Positions 24,402 to 33,107 of a DNA stretch of 61,601 nt are shown in pieces; position 1 is the first letter of the stretch, and every line of letters starts with the position of its first letter. Origin of the DNA: Oscillospiraceae bacterium (GTDB lineage Bacteria; Bacillota_A; Clostridia; Oscillospirales; CAG-272). The notes beneath the pieces are model-generated. The model was given only the letters and a program-made list of their open reading frames with translations. It was not told where the DNA came from and did not search any database. The stretch is from positions 1-61,601 of the forward strand of contig SVRU01000002.1 of the NCBI GenBank assembly GCA_015064665.1, read 5' to 3'. The position numbers were made by a program, and so were the translations under genes.

Positions 24402-25685
24402 ATGCTTATAACCGATAAAATCCAAGCTTCCGTAAAGGAACTTCACGGAGTGAACTGCGCCCCTTATAACAAGAGGGCGGGCGCAAATCAAACAAGAATA
24501 AAAAACGTTTTTGAATATCTCGGAACGCCGCGCTCGCGTCTTCACGACTGCTGCGGCGCGTGGGGCGGAACCTATTTCGTTGATGTTCCGAATATATTCC
24601 GCGATTTTGATGCGGATGAAAACAACCCCGATAATTATGATTTTCACTACTCCGACGAATACGTAACCGCAATAATCGAAAGCGGCGCGACGGTAGTTTA
24701 CCGACTCGGAATCACTATTGAGTGGGGGTCAAAAAAATACACCTCTATTCCGCCTAAGGATTTCGCAAAATGGGCGAGAATATGCGAGCATATCATAATG
24801 CACTATAACGAGGGGTGGTGCGACGGCTTCAACTACGGCATCGAGTACTTCGAGATATGGAACGAGCCCGAAAATCCGCCTATGTGGCAGGGAACGAAGG
24901 AGGAGTTCTTCGAGCTTTATAAGACTGCAAGCATCTATCTTAAGGGATGCTTTCCGAATATCAAAATCGGCGGATACGGAAGCTCGGGAATGTATGCCGC
25001 GTTTATTGAGGGAATGAGCGATTTTTATAAAAGCTTTCCCGTGTGGTTCGTAGATTTTCTTGAAATGGTAAAGAGAGAGGGATGCCCCCTTGATTTCTTC
25101 TCCTGGCATATCTATACCGATAATCTTGAGTATATAGTAAAATCAGCCGAGTTTGTGCGCGAAAATCTCGATAAATACGGCTTTGTGAATACCGAATCAC
25201 ATCTCAACGAGTGGAATTACGGTGCTGAGGGTAAGCAATTCGAGGATAAGGATACTATTGTCGGTGCGAGCTTTTGCGCGGCGGCGTTTGCTATTATGCA
25301 AAGTGCGCCTGTTGATATGGCTCAGTATTACGTAGCGAGCCATCCGTCTGTATATAACGGACTCCTTTATATGCGTACGGGGGAGTTTACGCCCGTGGCA
25401 CACGCCTTTCACGAGTTTTCAAAGCTCTTTCGCGGTGACGGTGCTCTTGAGATTGAGTCAAATTCGTCCGAGCCTTATGCGATTGCCGCAAAGGACGGTG
25501 GCGTGACCCGCGTTCTTATAAGCAACTACCGCAAACCCGCATCCACGGTTACGGTGGAGCTTCCCGGCAAAAAAATAAGAGTGTTCGGACTTTGTGACGG
25601 CGGATTCGGTGAGCTGAAAAGCTGCCGTGACAGCGTCACTCTTCCGCTTTCACTTTACACGGTGTACTGCATGGAGGCAGAATAA
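24402..25685 (+). CDS. GH39-like (clan A) glycoside hydrolase
   Basis: 427 residues. A TIM barrel with the clan A acid/base motif WNEPE (E155) and a late strand ending in NTESHLNEWN, where E270 is the likely nucleophile. A small beta-sandwich follows (about 345-427), as in GH39 beta-xylosidases and alpha-iduronidases. It would hydrolyse a beta-xyloside or uronide by a retaining mechanism; substrate uncertain. No signal peptide. AAGGA at 24391-24395 is 6 bases before ATG. No separate promoter is obvious, so it probably depends on read-through from beta-helix gene 2. Confidence 0.82.
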   Translation: MLITDKIQASVKELHGVNCAPYNKRAGANQTRIKNVFEYLGTPRSRLHDCCGAWGGTYFVDVPNIFRDFDADENNPDNYDFHYSDEYVTAIIESGATVVYRLGITIEWGSKKYTSIPPKDFAKWARICEHIIMHYNEGWCDGFNYGIEYFEIWNEPENPPMWQGTKEEFFELYKTASIYLKGCFPNIKIGGYGSSGMYAAFIEGMSDFYKSFPVWFVDFLEMVKREGCPLDFFSWHIYTDNLEYIVKSAEFVRENLDKYGFVNTESHLNEWNYGAEGKQFEDKDTIVGASFCAAAFAIMQSAPVDMAQYYVASHPSVYNGLLYMRTGEFTPVAHAFHEFSKLFRGDGALEIESNSSEPYAIAAKDGGVTRVLISNYRKPASTVTVELPGKKIRVFGLCDGGFGELKSCRDSVTLPLSLYTVYCMEAE

Positions 25686-25709
25686 CGGGAAAATTTAATA
25701 TAAAAACGA

Positions 25710-25745
25710 CCCCGCAGACCGAATTACTGTCTGCGGGGATTTTTG
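25710..25745. terminator. Bidirectional terminator between converging genes
   Basis: CCCCGCAGAC (25710-25719) and GTCTGCGGGG (25729-25738), followed by ATTTTT forward and TCGTTTTTA on the reverse strand. It separates the GH39-like gene and the reverse-strand PHP gene. A second, imperfect hairpin, TATAGCCG with CGGCTATA, occupies 25746-25789. Confidence 0.9.
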
Positions 25746-25796
25746 TATAGCCGTAAGAGAACCAACTCACAGCGTTCTTTTCGGCTATACCGTTCA

Positions 25797-28058
25797 TTAA
25801 AAATCAAGCCAAATCGGGTTTGAGTGAGCTACGACGTAGCCGTGGGTCGCGTCGAATATCTCGACTCTGTAAAATGCGCGTTTTTTAATTTTAAGGGCAA
25901 CCCTTTGCGTTGAGATTCCGTCATAACGGGAGGCGTACGCCACGCCTTTGTCGGTTATTATGCGGATTTCATATTCGCAGTTTTTCTTTAATTCGCGGCT
26001 GAAGAAGTCACCGACACGAACGGTCAGCACATCGCCCTCGTGAAATTCGGTAACGGAGCCCATGGGCGCATCGGCTATTGCCATTTGTATGCCCACCGCG
26101 CCTACGCTGAAATCTCCCTTCTTCATAATTTCAAGGAAGGTTTTTCCAAGTCTTTCCTTTGCGTAAAAGACCGAAACGGTATCCGAGCGCACCGCGCCGT
26201 GAGTGTCAGAGCCACCTGATGCGTAGACTCGCTTGCCGAGCGCAAGCAGCTTTTTCCAAAGTTCGTAGTTTCTTGCCGACCAATTTGAGTCGTATCGGTC
26301 GTAAAGCGTCTCAAGGAAGGTAAATTCTCCGACGTAATAATCCATCGGGTCAGACGAGCATATCATCATTTTTGGGTGTGGATGAACTACCGCGCCGCCG
26401 ATAGAACGGATGTATTCGACAAGCTCTGAAAATCTTTCTTTCGTAAAGTTCGGATAAACGTACTCTCCGTTAAGCTCGTCACCCCTAAAGTTAAATTCGG
26501 GGAAGTTTGCCATAACCATCGCAAGTCCGTATTTATGAGGAAACAGCATATTGTAATGCATTTCGGTAAGTCCGTGACGGCACACGTTGAGGTTCGTTAT
26601 GTTAGTGCCGGGCTCGGTTCCTATAATAAATCTCTCCTCGCTCCATTCGGGAAGAAAGAATCCGCGCATCTGCTTATGGTCAACCACGGCGGCAAAATCA
26701 AGTCCGACGTCATCCATAGCACTCGGCCACTCGCTCATAGGAACGCGACCGTCAGAGGTTCCGCCGCAGGCGGTATGAGCGTGAAGGTCACCGTAATAGG
26801 CGCGTCTGCCCTCGTAAAGACCGTCAAGCGTCAAATAATCCGCATTTATTTCGGCAATTACGGTGTGAGAGTCCTCGCAACAGCTTTCCCAATTTGCATC
26901 TCGGTTTTCAATGAGCTTCGGTATGCAAACGGGGCTATCCTTCTTTACCGCGGTAAGAGTTGAAAAGCCTTTATATACAGTATTTTCGATAGTGATGCTT
27001 TTGCCGTTGCCAAGGAATTTTATCGCGCAAGGTGAGAAACCCTCTGTTTCCGTAAAGGAAACGTTTCTTATAAGAACGCTTGCCTTGTCGCTCGGAACGT
27101 CAAGCGTGAGCGCGGGCTCGCCGTTTTTTGAGCAGTTGACAAACGTGCAATCGGTTATCTCAAAATGAAAGCTTCTGTCCTCAAGGTCGGGAAGTGAGGT
27201 GCGTATCGAGTTTTCTCCGAGAAGTTCTCCGAAATAGGAGTTCCTTACGGTTATTTTTGCGCTCCTTGCGTTTTTCGGCATGTTCGACGCTCCACCGTAT
27301 ATGGTGGTAAATCCGAAAATCTGAGTCGTTTTGTCAACCGTCATACCGTCGATTATAAGCTCGTCGACCGCAGGGGTCATAAAATAATTTCCAAAGTCCG
27401 CATCGTCCATATTATGTATGCGTAGGTTTATGATTTCCACTTTTCTGTGAAGAGCCGAGTCCTCTTTTGGCGGAAGTATCTTATAAAGCGTTCTAAACAT
27501 CGGACTCTTATGTATGACGTTTCTGAAAGATATATAAGCATCGGCGGGACCAACCTCTCGCATATCCTCAAGGCACATAGCAGAAAGGGTTAAGCCGTCA
27601 AAGATTATTTTATCAACGCCGCACTCAGCACCGATTATGAACCTGCCCCACCAGAACGTACCGATGAGAACCGTTTCGTTCTTTTCACGCGCGGGATTTA
27701 ACACGGGAGGGCGGATTTTGTCATTTGACGGAAGGTTCGGGTTCACAGATGCCCCCTCTCCAAGTATCGTGACGGAGTGATCGACTGCAATCGAACGTCC
27801 TCTCGGAGAGCCGTTATTATATCTGTGTTCGCCGCCGCTCATAAGAATGACGGGAGTATCGAAGCCGTCGTAATCAAGACCGTCAAGGATTTCCGAGGGA
27901 ATTTCCTTTGAATTCACGTAAGCGTCGTTAAGGCAGGAAAACAGATTTTCGCCGGGTGTGACGAGATATTCGATTCCCTTGTAAACAAAGGAACTGTTCG
28001 ATGCTCCGTCAGCGTCCGCCGAAACGGCGTAATATCCGATTGGTAGGTTCTTTTGCAT
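25797..28058 (-). CDS. Beta-helix / PHP-domain fusion protein
   Basis: 753 residues. The first about 400 residues look like a right-handed beta-helix (short repeated strands, VTILGEGASV, ITDCTFVNCS). From about 420 a PHP metallohydrolase-like domain begins with GDLHAHT, then VVDHKQ, HPHPK and GSDTHGAV, giving the His/Asp metal ligands typical of PHP enzymes. A small beta domain ends the protein. Probably a metal-dependent hydrolase or phosphoesterase acting on a glycan-bound group; inference. No signal peptide. I chose ATG 28058 (AAGGTG about 6 bases upstream) over GTG 28067. It has its own consensus promoter. Confidence 0.8.
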   Translation of the reverse strand: MQKNLPIGYYAVSADADGASNSSFVYKGIEYLVTPGENLFSCLNDAYVNSKEIPSEILDGLDYDGFDTPVILMSGGEHRYNNGSPRGRSIAVDHSVTILGEGASVNPNLPSNDKIRPPVLNPAREKNETVLIGTFWWGRFIIGAECGVDKIIFDGLTLSAMCLEDMREVGPADAYISFRNVIHKSPMFRTLYKILPPKEDSALHRKVEIINLRIHNMDDADFGNYFMTPAVDELIIDGMTVDKTTQIFGFTTIYGGASNMPKNARSAKITVRNSYFGELLGENSIRTSLPDLEDRSFHFEITDCTFVNCSKNGEPALTLDVPSDKASVLIRNVSFTETEGFSPCAIKFLGNGKSITIENTVYKGFSTLTAVKKDSPVCIPKLIENRDANWESCCEDSHTVIAEINADYLTLDGLYEGRRAYYGDLHAHTACGGTSDGRVPMSEWPSAMDDVGLDFAAVVDHKQMRGFFLPEWSEERFIIGTEPGTNITNLNVCRHGLTEMHYNMLFPHKYGLAMVMANFPEFNFRGDELNGEYVYPNFTKERFSELVEYIRSIGGAVVHPHPKMMICSSDPMDYYVGEFTFLETLYDRYDSNWSARNYELWKKLLALGKRVYASGGSDTHGAVRSDTVSVFYAKERLGKTFLEIMKKGDFSVGAVGIQMAIADAPMGSVTEFHEGDVLTVRVGDFFSRELKKNCEYEIRIITDKGVAYASRYDGISTQRVALKIKKRAFYRVEIFDATHGYVVAHSNPIWLDF

Positions 28059-28092
28059 ATTTTTCACCTTGTAGTATTATTTTTGCGACACA

Positions 28093-28121
28093 ATTATAAC
28101 ACCTACGGTTGAAAATGTCAA
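28093..28121 (-). promoter_or_regulatory. Consensus promoter of the beta-helix/PHP gene
   Basis: Reverse strand: TTGACA (28121-28116), 17-base spacer, TATAAT (28098-28093). A perfect match to consensus at all 12 positions. Confidence 0.9.
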
Positions 28122-28124
28122 CAG

Positions 28125-28170
28125 AAATAGCCGAAGAAAACGTTACGAGTTCTGTTTTCTTCGGCTATTT
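28125..28170 (-). terminator. Terminator of the long catabolic operon
   Basis: A perfect 17-bp stem: AAATAGCCGAAGAAAAC (28125-28141) with its complement at 28154-28170, 12-base loop. The downstream T-run on the reverse strand is short, so some read-through is possible. Confidence 0.75.
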
Positions 28171-28198
28171 ACTTTTTGGGCTTTATTTAGGTTCGGTT

Positions 28199-28999
28199 TT
28201 AGTTAAACAATCCTTCTCCTACGCATTCCATTGCGCAAAACTCAACGTTTTGGTGATTTTGAAGCAGGGAAGCGGGGATCTGTGCTTGCGGCTTGTCAAA
28301 GAGAACGTGCTTAAATATTCCGTGCTGCCAGGGTCTGTTAAGCGCGATATAAATTCTTCTTGATTCGAGTATCTGCTTCATTCCGATGGTAATGCACCAC
28401 TCGGGCATTCCGCGCAGGTCGCCTCTCTGATATCCGTAGGCGTTTATGGTTCTGGTTTCTCTTGTGATTTTAAGAACTCTCGTTCCGAGCTTTCCGAATT
28501 CCTCAGCTGTTATCGGGTCGTCCTCTTCAGCGGCTTCATTAAAGGCAAGATGTCCGTTTATTCCAAGTCCGCCAAGGCAAAGGTCAACACCGCCGAGCTT
28601 CTCTATTAAGGCATCGTATTCGGCTTCCTTGCCTGGCTTTGGGAAGAGCCTTTGCTCCTTCGGCATAACGAGAGAGGGGTCAATTCTTGAATAAAACTCT
28701 CTATACATTCTGCCCTCAAAGCTCATAGGATGCTCTGCGGATATTACCTCATTCTCGCTCGTCATATACTCGTCCATATTGAAGAACCACACGTCCTTAA
28801 GAGAAACATTAAGCTGATTTATAAGTCTTGCAAGAATAGGGTACTGATCGGTAGGCCCTACGGGTACTATCATTACCGTTCTTTTGCCGAGGGCGTTGTT
28901 TTTCATAATTTCATCAAGCATGACGAGCGCCATATCGAAATATACGTCCCATTCAGTTGCAACGGTTTTAAAGTTGATATTGTTAACTTTTGTTTGCAT
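28199..28999 (-). CDS. NagB-like amino-sugar-6-phosphate isomerase/deaminase
   Basis: 266 residues. NagB/6-phosphogluconolactonase fold with NMDEYM (D76, base) and GLGINGHLAFNE. NagB converts glucosamine-6-phosphate to fructose-6-phosphate and ammonia. The residue equal to E. coli NagB Asp141 is N148 here; an Asn at this place is typical of AgaI-type proteins, so galactosamine-6-phosphate or another amino sugar is possible. I chose ATG 28999, which has AAAGGA upstream and leaves a 4-base gap from nagA; the longer frame would overlap nagA by 77 bases. Last gene of the long operon. Confidence 0.82.
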   Translation of the reverse strand: MQTKVNNINFKTVATEWDVYFDMALVMLDEIMKNNALGKRTVMIVPVGPTDQYPILARLINQLNVSLKDVWFFNMDEYMTSENEVISAEHPMSFEGRMYREFYSRIDPSLVMPKEQRLFPKPGKEAEYDALIEKLGGVDLCLGGLGINGHLAFNEAAEEDDPITAEEFGKLGTRVLKITRETRTINAYGYQRGDLRGMPEWCITIGMKQILESRRIYIALNRPWQHGIFKHVLFDKPQAQIPASLLQNHQNVEFCAMECVGEGLFN

Positions 29000-29003
29000 A
29001 TTG

Positions 29004-30170
29004 TTAAAGCTTCCTTTCTGTTCCGGCAAGGAACACCCTGACCGTGTTAAAATTTTCGTCGAGAATGCAAAGATCGGCATGTTTTCCTATCTCAATCGAA
29101 CCGATTCGGGTATCCTCACCGACTGTCCTTGCCGGTGTGAGAGTGCCCATTTTAAATGCATCGGTTATTTCTATTCCCGCGTTTATAAGGTTTTTTACCA
29201 TTACTCTTACGGGCGTTATGCTTCCCGCGTATTTTTCACCGTCCGCGGTAACGGCAATGCCGTCGCCTATTTTCACAAGCTGAGCGTTATTGCCCGAGCC
29301 GAGCTTGTATAGCCTTTCGTCAACGGGTTGACCTGCGCATCTTAAGGAGTCCGAAACGACGGAAACCATGTCCGCGCCCTTTGCGTTAACGATAAGTCTT
29401 GCAAGCTCGGGCGTGATATGGCGGTTGTCGGCTATTATTTCCGAGGTAAGTCTGTTATCTATAAGACCGTACTCGCGAAGTCCAACCTCTCTTCTTCCGT
29501 CCTTATATCTAAGCTCGCTCATGGCGCAATAGTGATGGGTAAGATGAGACATTCCCGCCTCAATCGCAGGCATAAATTCGGGATATATTCCGTCGTCGTG
29601 TCCTCCGGAAACGGTAATGCCCACCCGTGTGAGCTTTTTTGTCATTTCAACGGCTCCCGCGAGCTCGGGGGAAATTGTGACGGTCTTTATTACGTCGGCG
29701 TTTTCAATAATATAGGAGTAGTCGTCCGAGTCAGGCGTGGCAAGCTCTTCAAGCTTTTGTGCCCCTCTGTTTCTTACCGAGAGATACGGGCCCTCAAGAT
29801 GCGCGCCGAGGACGGCTTGGCTTTCAAATATTTCCGAGCGCATAAAACTTCTCGTAAAGTTTATAAAGGAAATTATACTCTCCTTTGGCGCGGTGCAGGA
29901 GGTTGGGACTACCGATGTGGTTCCGTTGTCAAGGTGGAATTTAATTGCCGTGCGAAAAGCATCCTCCGTGCAATCCATAAAGTCGGCTTCATATCCTCCG
30001 TGGGTATGTATGTCCACAAAACCCGGTGCAAGATACGCTCCGTGCGCGTTTATTTCACTCTCATCCCCGAGTCCTTTCCCGATAGCAGCTATAAGACCGT
30101 TTTCAATAAGGACGTCGGTGTTCTCAAGTATTTTATCGGGAGTGATAACCTTAGCGTTTTTTATTACCAT
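29004..30170 (-). CDS. nagA: N-acetylglucosamine-6-phosphate deacetylase
   Basis: 388 residues, amidohydrolase superfamily. Metal site HTHGGY (H55, H57), HLEGP (H124, E126), GHDDGIYPE, THHYCAM and the late Asp in VVSDSL. It removes acetate from N-acetylglucosamine-6-phosphate in the cytoplasm, feeding the NagB-like enzyme encoded 4 bases downstream. It starts 6 bases after the AGE epimerase gene ends. The block LTHHYCAMSEL replaces the commoner THLFNAM, so the acyl or sugar specificity may differ somewhat. Confidence 0.92.
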   Translation of the reverse strand: MVIKNAKVITPDKILENTDVLIENGLIAAIGKGLGDESEINAHGAYLAPGFVDIHTHGGYEADFMDCTEDAFRTAIKFHLDNGTTSVVPTSCTAPKESIISFINFTRSFMRSEIFESQAVLGAHLEGPYLSVRNRGAQKLEELATPDSDDYSYIIENADVIKTVTISPELAGAVEMTKKLTRVGITVSGGHDDGIYPEFMPAIEAGMSHLTHHYCAMSELRYKDGRREVGLREYGLIDNRLTSEIIADNRHITPELARLIVNAKGADMVSVVSDSLRCAGQPVDERLYKLGSGNNAQLVKIGDGIAVTADGEKYAGSITPVRVMVKNLINAGIEITDAFKMGTLTPARTVGEDTRIGSIEIGKHADLCILDENFNTVRVFLAGTERKL

Positions 30171-30176
30171 GGCCGT

Positions 30177-31367
30177 TTAAAACTCAATAAATTCGCCCTT
30201 GGCGATCCTGTCAAAGAGCTGTGTCAAAATCATAAAAGCGCGTACATTGTGGAACGGACCCTTCCAGTCGCTGCCCTTTATGTAGTTTATGGGTGTGCCG
30301 TCACGGTGCAGATGGCCAAACCATTCGGGATGTCCATCATCGGGGAAGTGCGCCCAGCAGTATTCCTTAATTTTGTCAAGCCATATCATATACTTTTCGT
30401 CTTTGGTGTAAAGGTATGAATACGCAAGGGCAATCATAGCCTCGCAATGCGGCCAGAAGAGCTTCATATCCCACTCAAGACTCGTCACGGGCTTGCCCTC
30501 AACGTCAACGAAATAGAAAATTCCGTCCTGCTCGTTATCCCAGCCGCGCTCAAGCGACCAAAGAAGAACCTGCATTGCCGTCTCCATTACCGCCTTGTCC
30601 TTGCGGTGAATTGCCTCGCGCATCATAAACCATGCGGTCTCCATGCTGTGACCGGGGTTTATCAGACGTCCCTCGGGCGAGTTGAGCCTTTCGCCGTGCT
30701 CGCCCACCGTTTCAAAGAGTGCCTTTTCCTCGGGCTTGATAAATACCTTAAGGATAGTGTCAAGACATTCGGATATGAGCTTGTCATACTTCGGGTTGTT
30801 GTCAAGCTCTCTTACCGTCTGAGCCACGTTCATCATTATCATAACGATGCTGTGACCGCGGTTTTTGCGGGTGTTGGGATTTACCTTCGGCGCAAATACT
30901 CCGGGGGTGGTGTAGTAATAGATCATCTTGTCGAAGAGGTCTATTGCTCTTTTCTTGGATTCCTCAAGTCCCGTCGCCTTGTAATACTCAGCATATCCCA
31001 TCACGGCAAACGCCTCGGAAAAATAGTATCTGCGCTCAACGAGAGGCTTGCCGTCGCGAGTCACACGGAAATACATATGTCCGCTTTCGGCAAAGCAGTA
31101 TTCGTTTATGAAATCGTAGCCGCATTTTGCCGCCTTGAGCCATTCGGGATTTTTTCCGAACTCGTTATAGAGCTTAGAGAACATCCAAAGGCTTCTGCCC
31201 TGCTGCCATACCGACTTATCCTCAAGGAAAAGCTCTCCGTCGCGCATAAAGCCGCAGAGATATCCACCGTGCTCCTTATCGGGAGAAAATTTCGTCCAGA
31301 ACGGAACAAAGTTTCCGAGGAGAACTTCCTCGAAGTCCTTTTTATAAAGGTTGAAATCTCTTTTCAT
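30177..31367 (-). CDS. AGE family epimerase/isomerase
   Basis: 396 residues, the (alpha/alpha)6 barrel of N-acylglucosamine 2-epimerases and cellobiose 2-epimerases. Visible blocks: VWQQGRSLWMFSKLYNE, RRYYFSEAF, RGHSIVM, NPGHSMETAWFMM, and WPHCEAM near the end; the His residues of RGHS and PGH fit the catalytic pair. It could interconvert N-acetylmannosamine and N-acetylglucosamine, which would feed NagA next to it, or epimerise another sugar. The start overlaps the PfkB gene's end by 4 bases (ATGA). Confidence 0.88.
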   Translation of the reverse strand: MKRDFNLYKKDFEEVLLGNFVPFWTKFSPDKEHGGYLCGFMRDGELFLEDKSVWQQGRSLWMFSKLYNEFGKNPEWLKAAKCGYDFINEYCFAESGHMYFRVTRDGKPLVERRYYFSEAFAVMGYAEYYKATGLEESKKRAIDLFDKMIYYYTTPGVFAPKVNPNTRKNRGHSIVMIMMNVAQTVRELDNNPKYDKLISECLDTILKVFIKPEEKALFETVGEHGERLNSPEGRLINPGHSMETAWFMMREAIHRKDKAVMETAMQVLLWSLERGWDNEQDGIFYFVDVEGKPVTSLEWDMKLFWPHCEAMIALAYSYLYTKDEKYMIWLDKIKEYCWAHFPDDGHPEWFGHLHRDGTPINYIKGSDWKGPFHNVRAFMILTQLFDRIAKGEFIEF

Positions 31368-32275
31368 TGGTTTTTACCACCCTGTTCCTTAATAAAATCG
31401 AAAATAATATTTTTGCTCAACTCAAAGCTGCGCACGCCGCTATGAAGGCATTTGTAAGCCGAGGTAGCGCTCGCAAAGCGACAGCACTCGCCGATTTCAA
31501 GTCCGTCGAGATATGCGGCAAGAAACGCACCGTGAAAGGTATCTCCCGCGCCGTTTGTGTCCTTCGGTATTATTTTAAAGCTTTCGTATTTAATAATTTC
31601 TCCGTCCTTGATATAGTAACCGCCGTCAGCGCCTGAGGTAACCGCAAGAATTTTCGGCGAGTATCTTTTCCAAAGCTCTGCTATCGCCTTGATGGGTGAA
31701 TCGGTTTTCGTGATTCCCATTGCGAATTCGGCTGACGGAATAAGTATGTCAACGAGCGGTAAAAGCTCCTCGATCCCGTCGTAAAGACCGCCTGCGTCAA
31801 GGCTGACCGTAACGCCTTTTTCTTTGGCGTATCTCGCGGCTTTTACGGCGCACTTCATGTAGTTTCCGTCAAGATGCAGTATTGACGCTGTGTCAATACT
31901 TGATAAATTAACATTTTCCGCATCGTCGGCAACCGTTCCTCTGTTATAAAGGCAGGTGCGGCTTCCGTCCTTTTCGGAAAGTATTATGTATGAAACAAAG
32001 GATTTTGCGCCGCGCGATACAGCGCACTCTTTCGTGCTGACGCCAAAGTCTTCAAGCTCTGCTCTGATGCGCTCACCCGCGGCATCGTCTGCAAAGCTTC
32101 CTACCGCCTCAGCCGATATTCCGAGCTTGCTTGCGATGATGAGCGCGTTGCCGACAGGGCCGCCGCCGCATACGGTTACGGCATCAGCCTTCATTTTTGT
32201 GTCCTTTTTCGGAAAGGATGGCGAGCTTATCAGAGTGTCAAGCACATTTGCGCCAAGACCTACTATCTTTTTCAT
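31364..32275 (-). CDS. PfkB/ribokinase family carbohydrate kinase
   Basis: 303 residues. Substrate-binding N-terminus with the GGGPVGNAL motif (residues 37-45) and the C-terminal PfkB signature DTNGAGDTF with catalytic D245. It phosphorylates a sugar or sugar acid with ATP. Being next to a class II aldolase and in one operon with an IolB-type isomerase, it could be a 5-dehydro-2-deoxygluconokinase (IolC role) or a ketohexose-type kinase; sequence alone does not decide. ATG 32275 overlaps the aldolase stop (ATGA), so I reject the 19-codon longer form. Confidence 0.87.
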   Translation of the reverse strand: MKKIVGLGANVLDTLISSPSFPKKDTKMKADAVTVCGGGPVGNALIIASKLGISAEAVGSFADDAAGERIRAELEDFGVSTKECAVSRGAKSFVSYIILSEKDGSRTCLYNRGTVADDAENVNLSSIDTASILHLDGNYMKCAVKAARYAKEKGVTVSLDAGGLYDGIEELLPLVDILIPSAEFAMGITKTDSPIKAIAELWKRYSPKILAVTSGADGGYYIKDGEIIKYESFKIIPKDTNGAGDTFHGAFLAAYLDGLEIGECCRFASATSAYKCLHSGVRSFELSKNIIFDFIKEQGGKNQ

Positions 32276-33098
32276 GCTCTTCCGTTCGCTCCGAGCAATT
32301 CGATTTTGGATATTGCAAATCTTTTTACGCACTCGATGGGCTCTCGCATAAATACGTCTATTCCCACGATACTTCTGTCTACCTCGAAAATTGCGTCAAG
32401 GAATGAATAGCAGATATCCGTTCCAAAGTTTATTTTGCGTATTCCAGCTTCAATTGCAAGCTTTATCTGATCGTCGGGAACACCGCTTCCTCCGTGAAGA
32501 ACGAGGGGAGTGCCTACGGCATCCTTGATTTCCTTGATTCTGTCTATTGCAAGAACGGGAGCCTGCTTATATCTTCCGTGAGCCGTACCGACAGCAACCG
32601 CAAGAGCCGCAACACCCGTTCCGTCTACGTATTTTTTAGCTTCCTCTACCGTGGTATAGTCGGTGGGAACGCCGTCTGCCGCAGAGCCTATGTGGCCAAG
32701 CTCACCCTCAACGCCTATATTCATCGCGGAGAGAATTTTTACTGCGGCGGCGGTTTTTCAATATTCTCCTCAAGCGAAAGCTTTGAAAAATCCACCATTA
32801 TACCGGAAGCACCGTTTTTAAGAGAAATTGCTGCCGCCTCATAGCCTGCGCCGTGGTCAAGGTGCATGCAAACGGGAACCGAAGCCATCTCAGCTGCCTT
32901 CAGAATTACGGGCGCAAGGTAATCGGCAAATCCCGTGGTTGCAAGTCTTGAATAGAACTGCATAATAACGGGTGCTCTGAGTTCCTCCGCCGCCTTTATT
33001 ACTCCCATAACCGTTTCCATATTGTAAACGTTAAATGCGGGAATTGCATAGCCGCCCTCGTCGGCAGCCTTTAAAATTTCATTTAAACCAACTAACAT
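32272..33098 (-). pseudogene. Class II fructose-bisphosphate aldolase family, frameshifted
   Basis: Two frames together make one complete aldolase of about 275 residues. The first (33098-32739) has AIPAFNVYN and the zinc ligand in HLDHG, and ends in ENIEKPPPQ then stop. The second (32272-about 32750) continues AAAVKILSAMNIGVEGELGH, GTAHGRYK and LHGGSG. One extra A in the A5 run (32754-32758) would restore ENIEKTAAAV. The family cleaves ketose-1,6-bisphosphates or 6-phospho-5-dehydro-2-deoxygluconate (IolJ). Either a recent deletion, a sequencing error, or recoding. The downstream PfkB start overlaps its stop, arguing the full gene was recently functional. Confidence 0.85.
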
Positions 33099-33107
33099 AT
33101 TTCCTCC

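Noticed and set aside
29418..30419. 333-codon forward frame across nagA and the AGE epimerase
   Set aside because: It crosses two recognisable reverse-strand enzymes with intact motifs.
32739..32760. Programmed -1 frameshift in the aldolase
   Set aside because: A -1 shift would give the right protein, but there are only five As, no in-frame X-XXY-YYZ heptamer with good re-pairing, and no obvious stimulatory structure; a deletion or sequencing error is simpler.
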